Assembly: GCA_035468285.1 (NCBI GenBank)
Contig: DATISY010000104.1
Location: forward strand, 1-16,051
Direction of reading: 5' to 3'
DNA length: 16,051 bases
DNA from: PALSA-555 sp035468285
GTDB taxonomy: Bacteria; Actinomycetota; Acidimicrobiia; IMCC26256; PALSA-555
The first letter of the stretch is position 1; each line of letters opens with the position of its first letter. Under the pieces are notes generated by a model. It was not told the DNA's origin. It searched no databases and saw nothing but the letters and a program-made list of their open reading frames with translations. Below, in pieces: positions 6,152 through 14,827 of this stretch. Both the position numbers and the translations under genes were made by a program.

Positions 6152-7362
6152 TGATCCTCGAGTCGGCACGACTGGCACTGGGGCGGCTGCGCGCGAACGT
6201 GGTCCGCTCCGCGCTGACGGTCCTCGGCGTCGTGATCGGCGTCGGGGCGATCGTCACGCTGGTCGCCGTCGGGAACGGCTCCGCCAACGCGGTGAGCGCC
6301 CAGTTCGCCGGCCTCGGTGCCGACACCCTCACCGTCAGTCAGGGCCGCGGGTTCAGCGGCGGGCTCCGCGGCGCCGCCGGAAGTGGGACACCGCTGACGT
6401 TCAGCGACGCCGCGGCGTTGGCCCGGGACCGCCAGATCGCGTCGACGGCCCCGATCGTGCAGCGCAACCTCAACCTCTCCTACAACGGCGTCAGCCAGAC
6501 CGCCGCGGTGCAGGGCACCACGACCGGCGTCCAGCGGACCGACCACCTCGTCGTCCAGACAGGCCGGTTCTTCAGCAGCTTCGCCGCGGCGCACGGCCTG
6601 CGCGTCACCGTGCTCGGCGCGACGCTCGCCTCGGACCTGGGGCTGACCCCGTCGAGCGCCCCCGGCACCGTGATCCGCATCGGCGGCTCGTCGTTCGTCG
6701 TCGTCGGAGTCCTCGAACCCCAGGGCGGCGTCGGGTTCCTGAGCCCCGACAGCAGCGCGCTCATCCCGATGCAGACCATGCTGGGCCGGTTGGTGGGCTC
6801 CAACGCCACGATCAGCCAGATCCGGGTCCAGGCCGCGCCGGGCGCGGTCAGCACGTTCGGGGCCGCCGTCGAGTCGGACATGCGCACCGCCCACAACCTG
6901 AGCGCCACGGCGGCCGACGACTTCCTGGTGATCAACCCGACCACGGTGGTCGCAGCCCAGAAACAGTCGAGCACCGACTTCACGCGCCTCATCACCGCGA
7001 TCGCGGCGATCAGCCTGGTCGTCGGCGGGATCGGCGTCGCGAACGTGATGCTCGTCGCAGTGCGGGAACGCACCCGGGAGATCGGGGTGCGACGCGCGCT
7101 CGGGGCCCGTCGGCGTGACATCATTGTGCAATTCCTGACCGAGGCGACCGTTCTCAGCGCCGTGGGCGGCGCGATCGGGGTGCTGCTGGGGCTCGGATTC
7201 GCGTACCTACTCCCGTCGATCTCGTCGCAGCAGACCCAGGTCTCGTATTGGGCGGCGCTGCTCGCGTTCGTGGCGTCGGCCCTGGTGGGCATCGTGGCGG
7301 GCGTCGGACCCGCGAACCAGGCGGCGGCGCTTGAGCCCGCGTCGGCCCTCCGCTACGAGTAG
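6151..7362 (+). CDS. FtsX/MacB-type ABC transporter permease
   Basis: 403 residues with the standard MacB layout. TM1 is near residues 18-42 (SALTVLGVVIGVGAIVTLVAV). A large extracytoplasmic MacB_PCD region spans about 45-275. Three more TM segments follow (about 280-300, 330-352 and 365-385). The cytoplasmic coupling segment VRERTREIGVRRALGARRRDI is the hallmark of the family, and the protein ends LEPASALRYE as usual. It lacks an ATPase domain; the divergent gene at 4124 supplies one. Family members export peptides, macrolides or lipids, or act as mechanotransmitters; the substrate here is unknown. The start overlaps the stop of the membrane fusion gene by one base. Confidence 0.93.
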   Translation: MILESARLALGRLRANVVRSALTVLGVVIGVGAIVTLVAVGNGSANAVSAQFAGLGADTLTVSQGRGFSGGLRGAAGSGTPLTFSDAAALARDRQIASTAPIVQRNLNLSYNGVSQTAAVQGTTTGVQRTDHLVVQTGRFFSSFAAAHGLRVTVLGATLASDLGLTPSSAPGTVIRIGGSSFVVVGVLEPQGGVGFLSPDSSALIPMQTMLGRLVGSNATISQIRVQAAPGAVSTFGAAVESDMRTAHNLSATAADDFLVINPTTVVAAQKQSSTDFTRLITAIAAISLVVGGIGVANVMLVAVRERTREIGVRRALGARRRDIIVQFLTEATVLSAVGGAIGVLLGLGFAYLLPSISSQQTQVSYWAALLAFVASALVGIVAGVGPANQAAALEPASALRYE

Positions 7363-7371
7363 CGAGACACG

Positions 7372-8028
7372 GTGAAGGTGCTCGTCGTCGAGGACGAGGC
7401 GCAGCTCGCCGATGCCATCGCCCGCGGGCTGCGGCGGGAAGGAGTCGCGGTGGACGTCGCCCACGACGGCGATCTCGCACTCGAGAAGGCCGCGATGACG
7501 CCGTACGACGTCGTGGTCCTCGACCGCGACCTGCCCCACGTCCACGGCGACGCCGTCTGCGAGACGATGCGGTCTGGCGGGAGCGCGGCACGGATCCTGA
7601 TGCTGACGGCCTCGGGGACGCTCGAGGACCGCGTCACCGGGCTGAACCTCGGCGCCGACGACTACCTGCCGAAGCCCTTCGCGTTCGTGGAGCTCGTCGC
7701 CCGGGTCCGGGCCCTCGGTCGTCGGCAGCCGACGGTCCCGAACATGGTGCTGGAACGCGGCGACCTCCGGGTCGACCCGGCCCGCCACGACGTGCGACGC
7801 GACGGTCAGCCGATCCCGTTGACACCAAAGGAGCTCGCCGTCCTCGAGGCGCTCCTCGTCGCCAACGGCGCCGTGGTCAGCCCCGAGACGCTGCTCGACC
7901 AGGTCTGGGACGAGCACGCCGACCCGTTCACGAACGTCGTCCGGGTCACGGTCATGACCTTGCGCAAGAAGCTGGGCTCACCGTCGGTGATCGAGACGGT
8001 CATCGGCGCCGGGTACCGGGTCCGATGA
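7372..8028 (+). CDS. OmpR/PhoB-family response regulator
   Basis: 218 residues. The receiver domain (1-115) has acidic residues E7 and D8, phospho-acceptor D51 (VVVLDRDLP), T79 and K101 (YLPKPFAF). The C-terminal winged helix (about 125-218) has LTPKELAVLEALL, the recognition helix NVVRVTVMTLRKKLG and the ending IETVIGAGYRVR. The GTG start lies nine bases behind the permease stop, and the stop overlaps the kinase start (ATGA). It is therefore co-transcribed with the transporter, which it most likely controls. Candidate sites are the 11-bp-spaced repeats in the divergent promoter. Confidence 0.96.
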   Translation: MKVLVVEDEAQLADAIARGLRREGVAVDVAHDGDLALEKAAMTPYDVVVLDRDLPHVHGDAVCETMRSGGSAARILMLTASGTLEDRVTGLNLGADDYLPKPFAFVELVARVRALGRRQPTVPNMVLERGDLRVDPARHDVRRDGQPIPLTPKELAVLEALLVANGAVVSPETLLDQVWDEHADPFTNVVRVTVMTLRKKLGSPSVIETVIGAGYRVR

Positions 8029-9245
8029 CCAGCCGGCCGCGCGGCCTGACCATCCGGCTTCGCCTCACGCTGCTCATCGGGGCGCTGTTCATCGCCGCGG
8101 GAAGCATCCTGCTCGGGATGACCTACCTGCTCGTCCGGCACAGCGTCACGACGAATCCGGGACAGGTTCGGGCGGCCCTGGCGCATCGCCTCGGCGTCGA
8201 CGCGGGGCAGCTGCCCCCCAACCCGGCCAGGACCATCCCGAACCCCGACGCTGCGGGCCGCCGGAACGCGTTCCGCGACGTGCAGCGTGAGATCACGAAC
8301 CAGAACCTGCACCGCCTGCTCGTCGAGTCCGGGATCGCGTTAGGCGTCATGGCCGTCGTCTCGGTGGGGCTGGGCTGGGTGGTGGCGGGCCGGATGCTCC
8401 GCCCGTTGCACACCATCACGACCACCGCCCGGCGGCTCTCGGACGTGAACCTCCACGAGCGGATCGGGCTCGAGGGGCCCTCCGACGAGCTCAAGGAGCT
8501 GGCGGACACGTTCGACGCCATGCTCGAGCGCCTCGACCGGGCGTTCATGAGCCAGCAGCGGTTCGTCGCCGACGCCTCCCATGAGCTGCGCACCCCGTTG
8601 TCCGTGATCCGCACCGAGGTCGACGTCGCGCTCGCCGACCCGCACGCGACCGCGGCGGAGCTGCGCGCGATGGGCGAGGTGGTGCGCGATGCGACAATCC
8701 GCAGCGAGCAGCTCGTCGACGGGTTGCTGACGCTCGCCCGGACCGGCGCGGCGCCGCCGGCGCCCGAGCCCGTCGATCTGGCCGACCTGGCCGCCCGCGT
8801 CATCGATCGCCTCGCGCCCGACGCCGACCGTCAGGAGCTAGCCCTCGACCTGAGCCTCGACCCCGCGCCGGTGCGGGGCGCGTCGGCGCTGCTGGAACGC
8901 CTCGTGGAGAACCTCGTCCAGAACGCGTCGCAGTACAACCAGCGCGGCGGGTGGATCGCGGTCACCACCACCACGGACGGCGACCACGCGCTCCTGCGCG
9001 TCGCGAACAGCGGGCCGCCGGTCCCGCCCCAGGTCGTGGCCAGCCTCTTCGACCGGTTCCGTCGCCTCGACCCGACCGCCGAGGGACACCACCGAGGCTT
9101 CGGGCTCGGGCTCTCCATCGTCGACGCGGTGGCCCGCGCCCACGAGGGGACCGCGACCGCGGAGGCCCAACCCGACGGGGGCCTGCTCGTGACCGTGGAC
9201 CTGCCCGCGGCGCCACTCCCGACGCCGGTCCTGACCCGCTCGTAG
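8025..9245 (+). CDS. HAMP-domain sensor histidine kinase
   Basis: 406 residues: TM1 (about 13-37), an extracytoplasmic sensor loop of only about 60 residues (38-98), TM2 (about 99-121), HAMP (122-174, ending at the LERLDRAF linker), and a HisKA domain with phospho-acceptor H186 (FVADASHELRTPLSVIRTEVD). The HATPase_c domain has the N box LVENLVQNASQYN, a G1-region variant RVANSGPPVP in place of the DxGxG form (common in actinobacterial kinases), the F-box FDRFRR and the G2 box GFGLGLSIV. It is cognate to the overlapping response regulator. The small loop rich in Pro and Asn suggests sensing at or in the membrane, as in kinases tied to ABC exporters; the signal is unknown. Confidence 0.95.
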   Translation: MTSRPRGLTIRLRLTLLIGALFIAAGSILLGMTYLLVRHSVTTNPGQVRAALAHRLGVDAGQLPPNPARTIPNPDAAGRRNAFRDVQREITNQNLHRLLVESGIALGVMAVVSVGLGWVVAGRMLRPLHTITTTARRLSDVNLHERIGLEGPSDELKELADTFDAMLERLDRAFMSQQRFVADASHELRTPLSVIRTEVDVALADPHATAAELRAMGEVVRDATIRSEQLVDGLLTLARTGAAPPAPEPVDLADLAARVIDRLAPDADRQELALDLSLDPAPVRGASALLERLVENLVQNASQYNQRGGWIAVTTTTDGDHALLRVANSGPPVPPQVVASLFDRFRRLDPTAEGHHRGFGLGLSIVDAVARAHEGTATAEAQPDGGLLVTVDLPAAPLPTPVLTRS

Positions 9246-9272
9246 CCGCCCGCCGCCGGGACGCCCGTCGAG

Positions 9273-10475
9273 CTAGACGGTGGCGTTCTCCAGCACATGG
9301 ACCGCGCACGCCGAACCGAGCCCGATGACATGGGTCAGGCCGACCTTCGCGCCGTGCACCTGCCGGTCGCCGGCTTCGCCGCGGAGGTGGGTTGTCACCT
9401 CGAAGAGGTTCGCGACGCCCGTCGCGCCGAGGGGGTGACCCTTGGAGATGAGGCCGCCGGAGACGTTGACGGGAGTCGTCCCGTCGCGCCACGGGCCTCG
9501 CTCGTCGATGAACTTGCCAGCCTGACCCGGCTCGCAGAGCCCGAGGTTGTCGTAGTGGATGAGCTCGGCGGTGGCGAAGCAGTCGTGCAGCTCGACGAGG
9601 TCGAGGTCCTTTGGGTCGACGCCTGATTCCTCGTAGGCCTGCTTGGCCGCGGCGCGCGTGAGCGTGTTGACGTCTGGCTGCACCTGGTCGGTGTCGGTCC
9701 AGGGGTCGGAGGTCATGACCGACGCCGAGACCTTCACGGCGCGCTTGCGCTGCTCGTCCGAGAGGGTCTTGAGCCGCTCCTCGGAGACGAGCACCAGCGC
9801 GGCGGCGCCATCACCGGTGGGGCAGCACATCAGCAGTGTGTTCGGGTACGCCATCATGTCGGCGCCCATGATCTGCTCGAGGCTGAACGCCTTCTGATAC
9901 TGCGCCAACGGGTTCAGGACCGAGTGGGCATGGTTCTTCTCCGCGACCTTCGCGAACTGCTCGAAGCCGACGCCGTCGTTGGTGCCGGCGTACTCCATGC
10001 CCGCCTGCGCGAAGACCCCGGGCATCAACGTCGTCCCGAGTCGCCCTTCGACGCTCATCACGGCGCCGTACCGGCCCGACGGCTCGTAGACCTGCTTGTC
10101 GGAACGGGCCGACGCCCCGAGGAGACCGGCCTTGCCCATCTGCTCGCAGCCGACCGCGAGGCCCATGTCGGCTTCACCGGCCTTGATCGCCATGGTGACG
10201 CAACGGATCGCGGTCGCACCGGTGGCACACGCGTTCGCGACGTTGTACACGGGGATGCCGGTCTGACCGATCTGCTTCTGGATTCGCTGACCGATGCCGC
10301 TGGCGGCCTCCATGAGGTTGCCCGCACCCATGACTCCCATGTCGTGGATGGTGACACCGGCGTCGTTCATGGCGTCCATCGACGCTTCGGACGCCAGGTC
10401 GATCACGTCCTTGTCGGTGTAGCGCCCGAACTTGGTCATGGCGGCACCCAGGATCCAGACGTCGTTGTCGGCCAT
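9273..10475 (-). CDS. Thiolase / SCP-x-type lipid-transfer protein (acetyl-CoA acetyltransferase family)
   Basis: 400 residues of the thiolase superfamily, non-specific lipid-transfer (SCP-x/Ltp) branch. The nucleophilic Cys83 lies in NVANACATGATA, His297 in VELHDCFATAEL and His347 in SGGLISKGHPLGATGVAN; near the C-terminus is GLGSACAVHVL. These enzymes cleave or form C-C bonds of acyl-CoA thioesters, for example in fatty acid or sterol side-chain breakdown; some homologues are retro-aldolases. ATG 10475 is preferred to the adjacent GTG 10478 because GGGAG lies six bases before it. It follows the DUF35 gene by 15 bases; thiolase/Ltp proteins commonly act in a complex with DUF35 partners. The substrate is not evident. 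Confidence 0.93.
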   Translation of the reverse strand: MADNDVWILGAAMTKFGRYTDKDVIDLASEASMDAMNDAGVTIHDMGVMGAGNLMEAASGIGQRIQKQIGQTGIPVYNVANACATGATAIRCVTMAIKAGEADMGLAVGCEQMGKAGLLGASARSDKQVYEPSGRYGAVMSVEGRLGTTLMPGVFAQAGMEYAGTNDGVGFEQFAKVAEKNHAHSVLNPLAQYQKAFSLEQIMGADMMAYPNTLLMCCPTGDGAAALVLVSEERLKTLSDEQRKRAVKVSASVMTSDPWTDTDQVQPDVNTLTRAAAKQAYEESGVDPKDLDLVELHDCFATAELIHYDNLGLCEPGQAGKFIDERGPWRDGTTPVNVSGGLISKGHPLGATGVANLFEVTTHLRGEAGDRQVHGAKVGLTHVIGLGSACAVHVLENATV

Positions 10476-10490
10476 CACACGCTCCCTTGG

Positions 10491-10901
10491 TCAGGCGGGC
10501 TCGTAGGCGAACGCGATCGCCTCGGTCCCATTGTCGTCCGTCCCGGCGACGAAGGTGGTCAGCCGCACCGGCATGCCGAACTGGACGTGCTCGGGGTCCG
10601 GTTCCACGTTGAGGATGTTGGCCTTGACCGCGCCGCCGCCGTCGAGGTCGACCACGGCGGAGACGTACGGGGTGGGGACGCCCGGGGCGGCCCGGTGCAC
10701 GATCGTGAAGGTGCGGACCCGGCCGGTGTTGGCCAGGCGGCGGGCGGTGAAGCCGGGCCGGCCCGACTTGGCGTCCGCGTTGCGGCGGTCGAAGTAGAGG
10801 GCGCCGCTCTCGACGGACTCCTGGGCGACGAGGTGGGGTTCGCCGTCGTCGATCACGAGGTAGTCGACGAGGGGGACCTGGGCGGGAGGGGTGTCAGGCA
10901 C
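10491..10901 (-). CDS. DUF35 OB-fold protein with degenerate zinc ribbon
   Basis: 136 residues. DUF35 proteins have an N-terminal rubredoxin-like zinc ribbon and a C-terminal OB fold, and they assist thiolases, HMG-CoA synthases and Ltp aldolases. The OB part is clear: RLANTGRVRTFTIVHRAAPG, YVSAVVDLDGGGAVKANI, VRLTTFVAGTDDNGTEAIAF. In the ribbon, the two CxxC pairs expected around GALYFDRRNA read SVES and DAKS, so all four metal-binding Cys are lost while the surrounding residues remain. The GTG at 10901 begins PDTPPAQVPLVDYLV, the usual N-terminus; longer readings would run antisense through tRNA-Leu. Shine-Dalgarno is weak. It is transcribed with the thiolase just downstream. Confidence 0.86.
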   Translation of the reverse strand: MPDTPPAQVPLVDYLVIDDGEPHLVAQESVESGALYFDRRNADAKSGRPGFTARRLANTGRVRTFTIVHRAAPGVPTPYVSAVVDLDGGGAVKANILNVEPDPEHVQFGMPVRLTTFVAGTDDNGTEAIAFAYEPA

Positions 10902-10949
10902 GCCGGGGCACGCTAGTCGCCGGGGTCCAGGGCGCGAGAATGAGGTGAG

Positions 10950-11032
10950 GCGAGCGTGGCGGAATGGCAGACGCGCCGGGTTTAGGTCCCGGTGCCCCTC
11001 GGGGTGTGGGGGTTCGACTCCCCCCGCTCGCA
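10950..11032 (+). tRNA. tRNA-Leu(TAG)
   Basis: An 83-base class II tRNA. The acceptor stem GCGAGCG pairs perfectly with CGCTCGC. The anticodon stem is CCGGG/CCCGG with loop TTTAGGT (anticodon TAG), the long variable arm TGCCCCTCGGGGTGT forms its own hairpin, and the T arm is GGGGG-TTCGACT-CCCCC. The discriminator is A and no CCA is encoded. Confidence 0.96.
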
Positions 11033-11076
11033 CCCCTGGCCCGGCTGACCCCGCCGGCCGGGCGTGGACCCAGCGG

Positions 11077-11397
11077 TCAGCGGTCCTTGCGGCGCCGCCG
11101 CCGCTTCTTCTTGCCGTCGAAATCCGAGAGGATGTCGGGCGCCGCGCTGTTCACGATGTCCTGGGCCGCGTCGAGGAGCGCCGCGACATCGTCACCCGCG
11201 GGCTCGGTCTGGGCGCCCCGGCCGGGAGCGCCGAGGCTGCCGTAGTGCCAGCCGGCGTCCATGCGCCGCTTGGCGAAGCTGGGGCCCTCGTCCGGGCACC
11301 GCCAGGGCGCCTCGGGAGCGAGGTCGAGCTTGCAGCGATGGACGACCTCCCCGGGACCGTAGGTGCGCGTCTCGTAGTGACGGCAGTCGCTGCGCAT
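11077..11397 (-). CDS. Small Cys/His-containing protein with Lys/Arg-rich tail, function unknown
   Basis: 106 residues from the ATG at 11397. Not assigned to a named family. The N-terminal third has C5, H7, H20, C22 and C34 (SDCRHYETR, VVHRCKLDLAPEAPWRCP), a spacing that could bind a metal such as zinc. A middle segment (PSFAKRRMDAGWHYGSL) and an acidic helix (DDVAALLDAAQDIVNSAAPDIL) follow, and the end is strongly basic (GKKKRRRRRKDR), which could touch nucleic acid. Upstream in-frame starts (GTG 11403 or further to 11607) would add residues rich in Arg and Pro that look non-coding. No clear Shine-Dalgarno precedes the ATG, so a leaderless transcript is possible. It diverges from the PAS-GGDEF gene. 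Confidence 0.68.
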   Translation of the reverse strand: MRSDCRHYETRTYGPGEVVHRCKLDLAPEAPWRCPDEGPSFAKRRMDAGWHYGSLGAPGRGAQTEPAGDDVAALLDAAQDIVNSAAPDILSDFDGKKKRRRRRKDR

Positions 11398-11632
11398 CGG
11401 CACGAACCCATTCTGGCCGCTCCCACGCCAGGCCGCTCGCGGCACGCCGGCGCGACGCGGCCTAACGTCACGGGCGCGACGCGAGCTCGCCGGTCGAGAC
11501 GCCTCGGGCCCGACCGGCCGGCATCCACCGTTCGGGAGCCGGCGATCGGGCTCCAGTCCCCTCTCAGGTCGGTCGCCGAGCGAGCCGATCATCTCAGGGA
11601 ACGGCACCAGGCCAGGTGAGGATCAGCCCACG

Positions 11633-14600
11633 ATGACGACGAGCGCACAGCCTCCGGCGGGCGGAGACCCCGACGCGGGTTCGCCCGACCTGCTGCCCGG
11701 CCTCGTAGCGCTGGTCGAGCGCTCCCCGGACATGATCATCGTGGTCAACCGCCACGGGACCATCATGTGGACCAACTCCGCCACCGAGAACACCTTTGGG
11801 ACCGATCGGTCGACGACGGTGGGGACCGCGGTGCTCGAGCTCATCCATCCCGACGATGAACCGAGGGCCCGCGTCGGGTTGGAGCAGCTACGAGCCGGCG
11901 GCGACGGCAGCACACCAATCGTGGTCCGGGCTCGCCACGCCGACGGCACCTGGCTCCCGATCGAGGTCACCGCCACCAACCTCCTCGGCCAGCCGCCGGT
12001 CAACGGCATCGTCCTCACCGCCCGCGACCTGAGCGAGCGTCTGAGTCTCGAGCGGCGCGTCCACGAGCTCGAGCACAGCTTCACCGCGGCGTTCCGTCAC
12101 TCCCCGATCGGTCGCACGCTCGTGGACCTCCAGGGGCGATGGCTGCTGGTCAACGACGCGTTCGTGCGCATGGTGCACCGTGACGCCGACGCCCTGATCG
12201 GGACCCTCGGCATCGACCTCGTCCATCCCGAGGATCAGCAGCGCGTCCGCGACGAGCTCGCAGTGCTCGGGGCGGGCGGAGCGGAGAGCGCGACCGTCGA
12301 GACCCGGCTCGTCCGGCCCGACGGCGAGATCGTGTGGGTCCGGTTCACCGTCTGGCTCGTCGTGGGCGACGACGGCCGGATAACGCACTACGGCTCCGAC
12401 GTCACCGACATCACCGAGGTGCGAGCGGCCCGTGACGCCGAGGATCGGGCCCGTCGAGACTTCGAAGCGCTCGTGGAGCAGGCGTCGGACATCATCACCG
12501 TGCTCGACGCCGACGGGACATGGCGATCCTCGAGCGGCGCGGTCGCGCGACTCCTCGGCTACCCGCCGGGCTTCGACCCCGACGGGGGCTTCCTGTCCCT
12601 GCTCCACCCCGACGACGTCGCCGCTGCCGGGGTCGCCCTCGACGAGCTCCGCCACGGGACACGAGGAGCGACCGACACCCTCATCGTGCGCGTCCGGGCC
12701 GCGGACGGGACGTATCACGCGCTCGAGACGGTCGGTCGGGATCTCACCGACGATCCCGCGGTCAGGGGTATCGTCCTCAGCTCGCGCGACGTGACCGAGC
12801 GGCTCGACGCCGAGGAACAGCTCCGCGTCGCCGACGCGCGCCTGCGCGCCTTGTTGGAGCAGTCCTCGGATGTGATCGTCCTGATGGACCAAACGGGAGC
12901 GATCGACTACATCAGCCCGGCGTACGAGACGATCTTCGGACGGGCCACGGACGACGTCGAAGGCACCGACGGGCTCTTCCGCATCCACCCCGACGACCTC
13001 CCTCGGGTCAGCGCCACGCTGGCGTCGCTCTTCACCGATCCAGGACGGCGGGTGAACATCACCCTCCGGGTTCGTCACGCCGACGGGTCCTACCGGCACG
13101 TCGAAGCCATCGGCCAGAACCGTACCGACGACCCCGCGGTGGGAGGCGTGGTCTGGAACATCCGCGACATCACGAACCGGGTGCGTACCGAGGCCGAGCT
13201 ACGCGCGACCGAGCAACGCCTCGCGGTCGTCGTCGAGCACTCGTCCGACCTCATCGTGGTGCTCGACGAGGAGGCCCGGGTGAGCTACCTGAGCCCTGCG
13301 GGCGAGCGGCTGTTCGGCCGCAGCCCCCAAGACGGGATCGGCAAGCAGGGCATCGACCTCGTCCATCCCGACGACGTGGAGCGCGTGGCTGCGACGTTTG
13401 CGAAGCTCGTCGACTCGCCGCCGGGCGCGATCGACATGGTGACGTGCCGCGTGGTCCACAACGACGGCAGCTACCGGTGGGTGGAGGCGATCGGCCGCAA
13501 CCTCCTCGACGACCCCGCGCTGCCGGGGATCGTCCTCAACGTGCGCGACATCACGGACCGGGTCGAGTCCGAATCCTCGTTGCGGAAGGCCCAGGCCCGC
13601 TTCGCCGCGCTCGTGGACCACGCCTCGGACCTCATCACCGTCAACGCCCCCGACGGGACGGTCACCTATCTCAGTCCCTCGTCGGCAACGCTGCTCGGGT
13701 ACGCGCCCGACGAGCTGGTCGGAACCCCGGCCCAGGACCTCATCCACCCCGACGACATCGCCGACATCGAGGGCGAAGCGATCGCGCAATTCGGCGGGAA
13801 GCCGGTGGCGCCGATCGAGTACCGGGCCCGCCACCGCGACGGGTCGTGGCGGGTCTTCGAGGCGATCCTGACCAACCTGTTCGACGAGCCCGGCGTCGAG
13901 GGTGTCGTCACGCACGGGCGTGACGTCACAGAGCGACGGGCCGCGGAGCGGCGCGCGGCGGACCTGGTCGAGATCCTCGAGGCCGCCAACGAGCTCGTGG
14001 TGGTCTCAGACCCAGGCGGCCGCATCGTGTACGCGAACCGGTCCAGTCGCACGCTGCTCGGCGCCCGCGAGGACCGCTACGTCGGCGAGCTGTCGTCGGA
14101 GCGGTCCCGGGAACGACTCCGGACCGAGATCATGCCGGTGGTCCGCCGGCGGGGCGCATGGTCGGGCGAGCTCGAGCTCCTCGACCAGGAGGGTGGGCCC
14201 ATTCCCGTCACCGCCACCGTCCAGGCCCAGCGCGACGAGAGCGGCACGGTGGTGCGGATCGCGACGGTGGCGCATGACATCTCCGAGCTCAAGGCGGCGC
14301 AACGCCGGCTCGAGTTCGAAGCGACCCACGACGCGTTGACGGCGCTGCCCAACCGGGCGTTGTTCCGGGAGCTCGGGGACCGTGCGATGGCCCGCGCCAG
14401 CCGTATCTCCGAGGCCTTGGCGGTGCTGTTCTTGGACCTGGACGGCTTCAAGCTCGTGAACGACAGCTACGGCCACGACACCGGCGACGTCCTCCTCGGT
14501 CTCGTGGCCCGCCGACTCCGCGAAGCCGTCCGCGCCGGTGACGTCGTCGCCCGGCTCGGCGGTGACGAGTTCGTGATCCTCTGCGAGCACCCTCGGAGTG

Positions 14601-14827
14601 AGACCCAGATGCTGGAGCTCTCCACCCGGATCATCGAGCAGATCTCACAGCCGTTCGTCATCGACGGCCACACCATCCACGTCGGGGTCAGCGTGGGGAT
14701 CGCCTTCTCGAAGGGCGCAGACGCCGGGATCGGGGACCTGATCCGAGACGCCGACGTCGCGCTCTACCGGGCGAAGAACGACGGGCGGGGACGCGCCCAG
14801 CTCTTCGACGAGACCCTGCTCGGCTGA
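11633..14827 (+). CDS. Seven-PAS-domain diguanylate cyclase
   Basis: 1064 residues, no transmembrane segment, so presumably cytosolic. Seven PAS units begin near residues 24, 150, 277, 404, 530, 657 and 778, spaced 126, 127, 127, 126, 127 and 121. Each opens with a V-x-x-S/A-D-hydrophobic helix, most carry HPDD or HPED, and most end in a PAC-type RDxTxR. The GGDEF domain (about 893-1060) has THDALTALPNR, the metal-binding FLDLDGFKLVNDSYGHDTGD, an intact GGDEF at 976-980 and an RxxD inhibitory site (R967-D970) five residues before it. It should make c-di-GMP from two GTP with product inhibition. No EAL or HD-GYP domain follows. The ATG at 11633 has only a distant GAGG upstream. The ligands of the PAS units are unknown. 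Confidence 0.94.
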   Translation: MTTSAQPPAGGDPDAGSPDLLPGLVALVERSPDMIIVVNRHGTIMWTNSATENTFGTDRSTTVGTAVLELIHPDDEPRARVGLEQLRAGGDGSTPIVVRARHADGTWLPIEVTATNLLGQPPVNGIVLTARDLSERLSLERRVHELEHSFTAAFRHSPIGRTLVDLQGRWLLVNDAFVRMVHRDADALIGTLGIDLVHPEDQQRVRDELAVLGAGGAESATVETRLVRPDGEIVWVRFTVWLVVGDDGRITHYGSDVTDITEVRAARDAEDRARRDFEALVEQASDIITVLDADGTWRSSSGAVARLLGYPPGFDPDGGFLSLLHPDDVAAAGVALDELRHGTRGATDTLIVRVRAADGTYHALETVGRDLTDDPAVRGIVLSSRDVTERLDAEEQLRVADARLRALLEQSSDVIVLMDQTGAIDYISPAYETIFGRATDDVEGTDGLFRIHPDDLPRVSATLASLFTDPGRRVNITLRVRHADGSYRHVEAIGQNRTDDPAVGGVVWNIRDITNRVRTEAELRATEQRLAVVVEHSSDLIVVLDEEARVSYLSPAGERLFGRSPQDGIGKQGIDLVHPDDVERVAATFAKLVDSPPGAIDMVTCRVVHNDGSYRWVEAIGRNLLDDPALPGIVLNVRDITDRVESESSLRKAQARFAALVDHASDLITVNAPDGTVTYLSPSSATLLGYAPDELVGTPAQDLIHPDDIADIEGEAIAQFGGKPVAPIEYRARHRDGSWRVFEAILTNLFDEPGVEGVVTHGRDVTERRAAERRAADLVEILEAANELVVVSDPGGRIVYANRSSRTLLGAREDRYVGELSSERSRERLRTEIMPVVRRRGAWSGELELLDQEGGPIPVTATVQAQRDESGTVVRIATVAHDISELKAAQRRLEFEATHDALTALPNRALFRELGDRAMARASRISEALAVLFLDLDGFKLVNDSYGHDTGDVLLGLVARRLREAVRAGDVVARLGGDEFVILCEHPRSETQMLELSTRIIEQISQPFVIDGHTIHVGVSVGIAFSKGADAGIGDLIRDADVALYRAKNDGRGRAQLFDETLLG
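12461..13960 (+). repeat. Tandem PAS-coding repeats (units 3-6, about 380 bp period)
   Basis: Units starting at 12461, 12842, 13220 and 13601 share long protein motifs such as SSDxI, IHPDD, R-x-DG-S/T-Y and DDPAVxG, arguing for intragenic duplication. Similarity is clear at protein level and moderate in DNA. Confidence 0.7.

Noticed and set aside
9246..9272. Possible terminator between the kinase and thiolase
   Set aside because: Only a 4-bp CGGG/CCCG stem could be found.
8951..9492. Arg-rich open frames around the kinase/thiolase junction on both strands
   Set aside because: Shadows of the kinase and thiolase coding frames with no protein-like composition.
10902..11033. N-terminal extension of the DUF35 protein
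   Set aside because: It would read antisense through tRNA-Leu, and the extra residues lack any family similarity.
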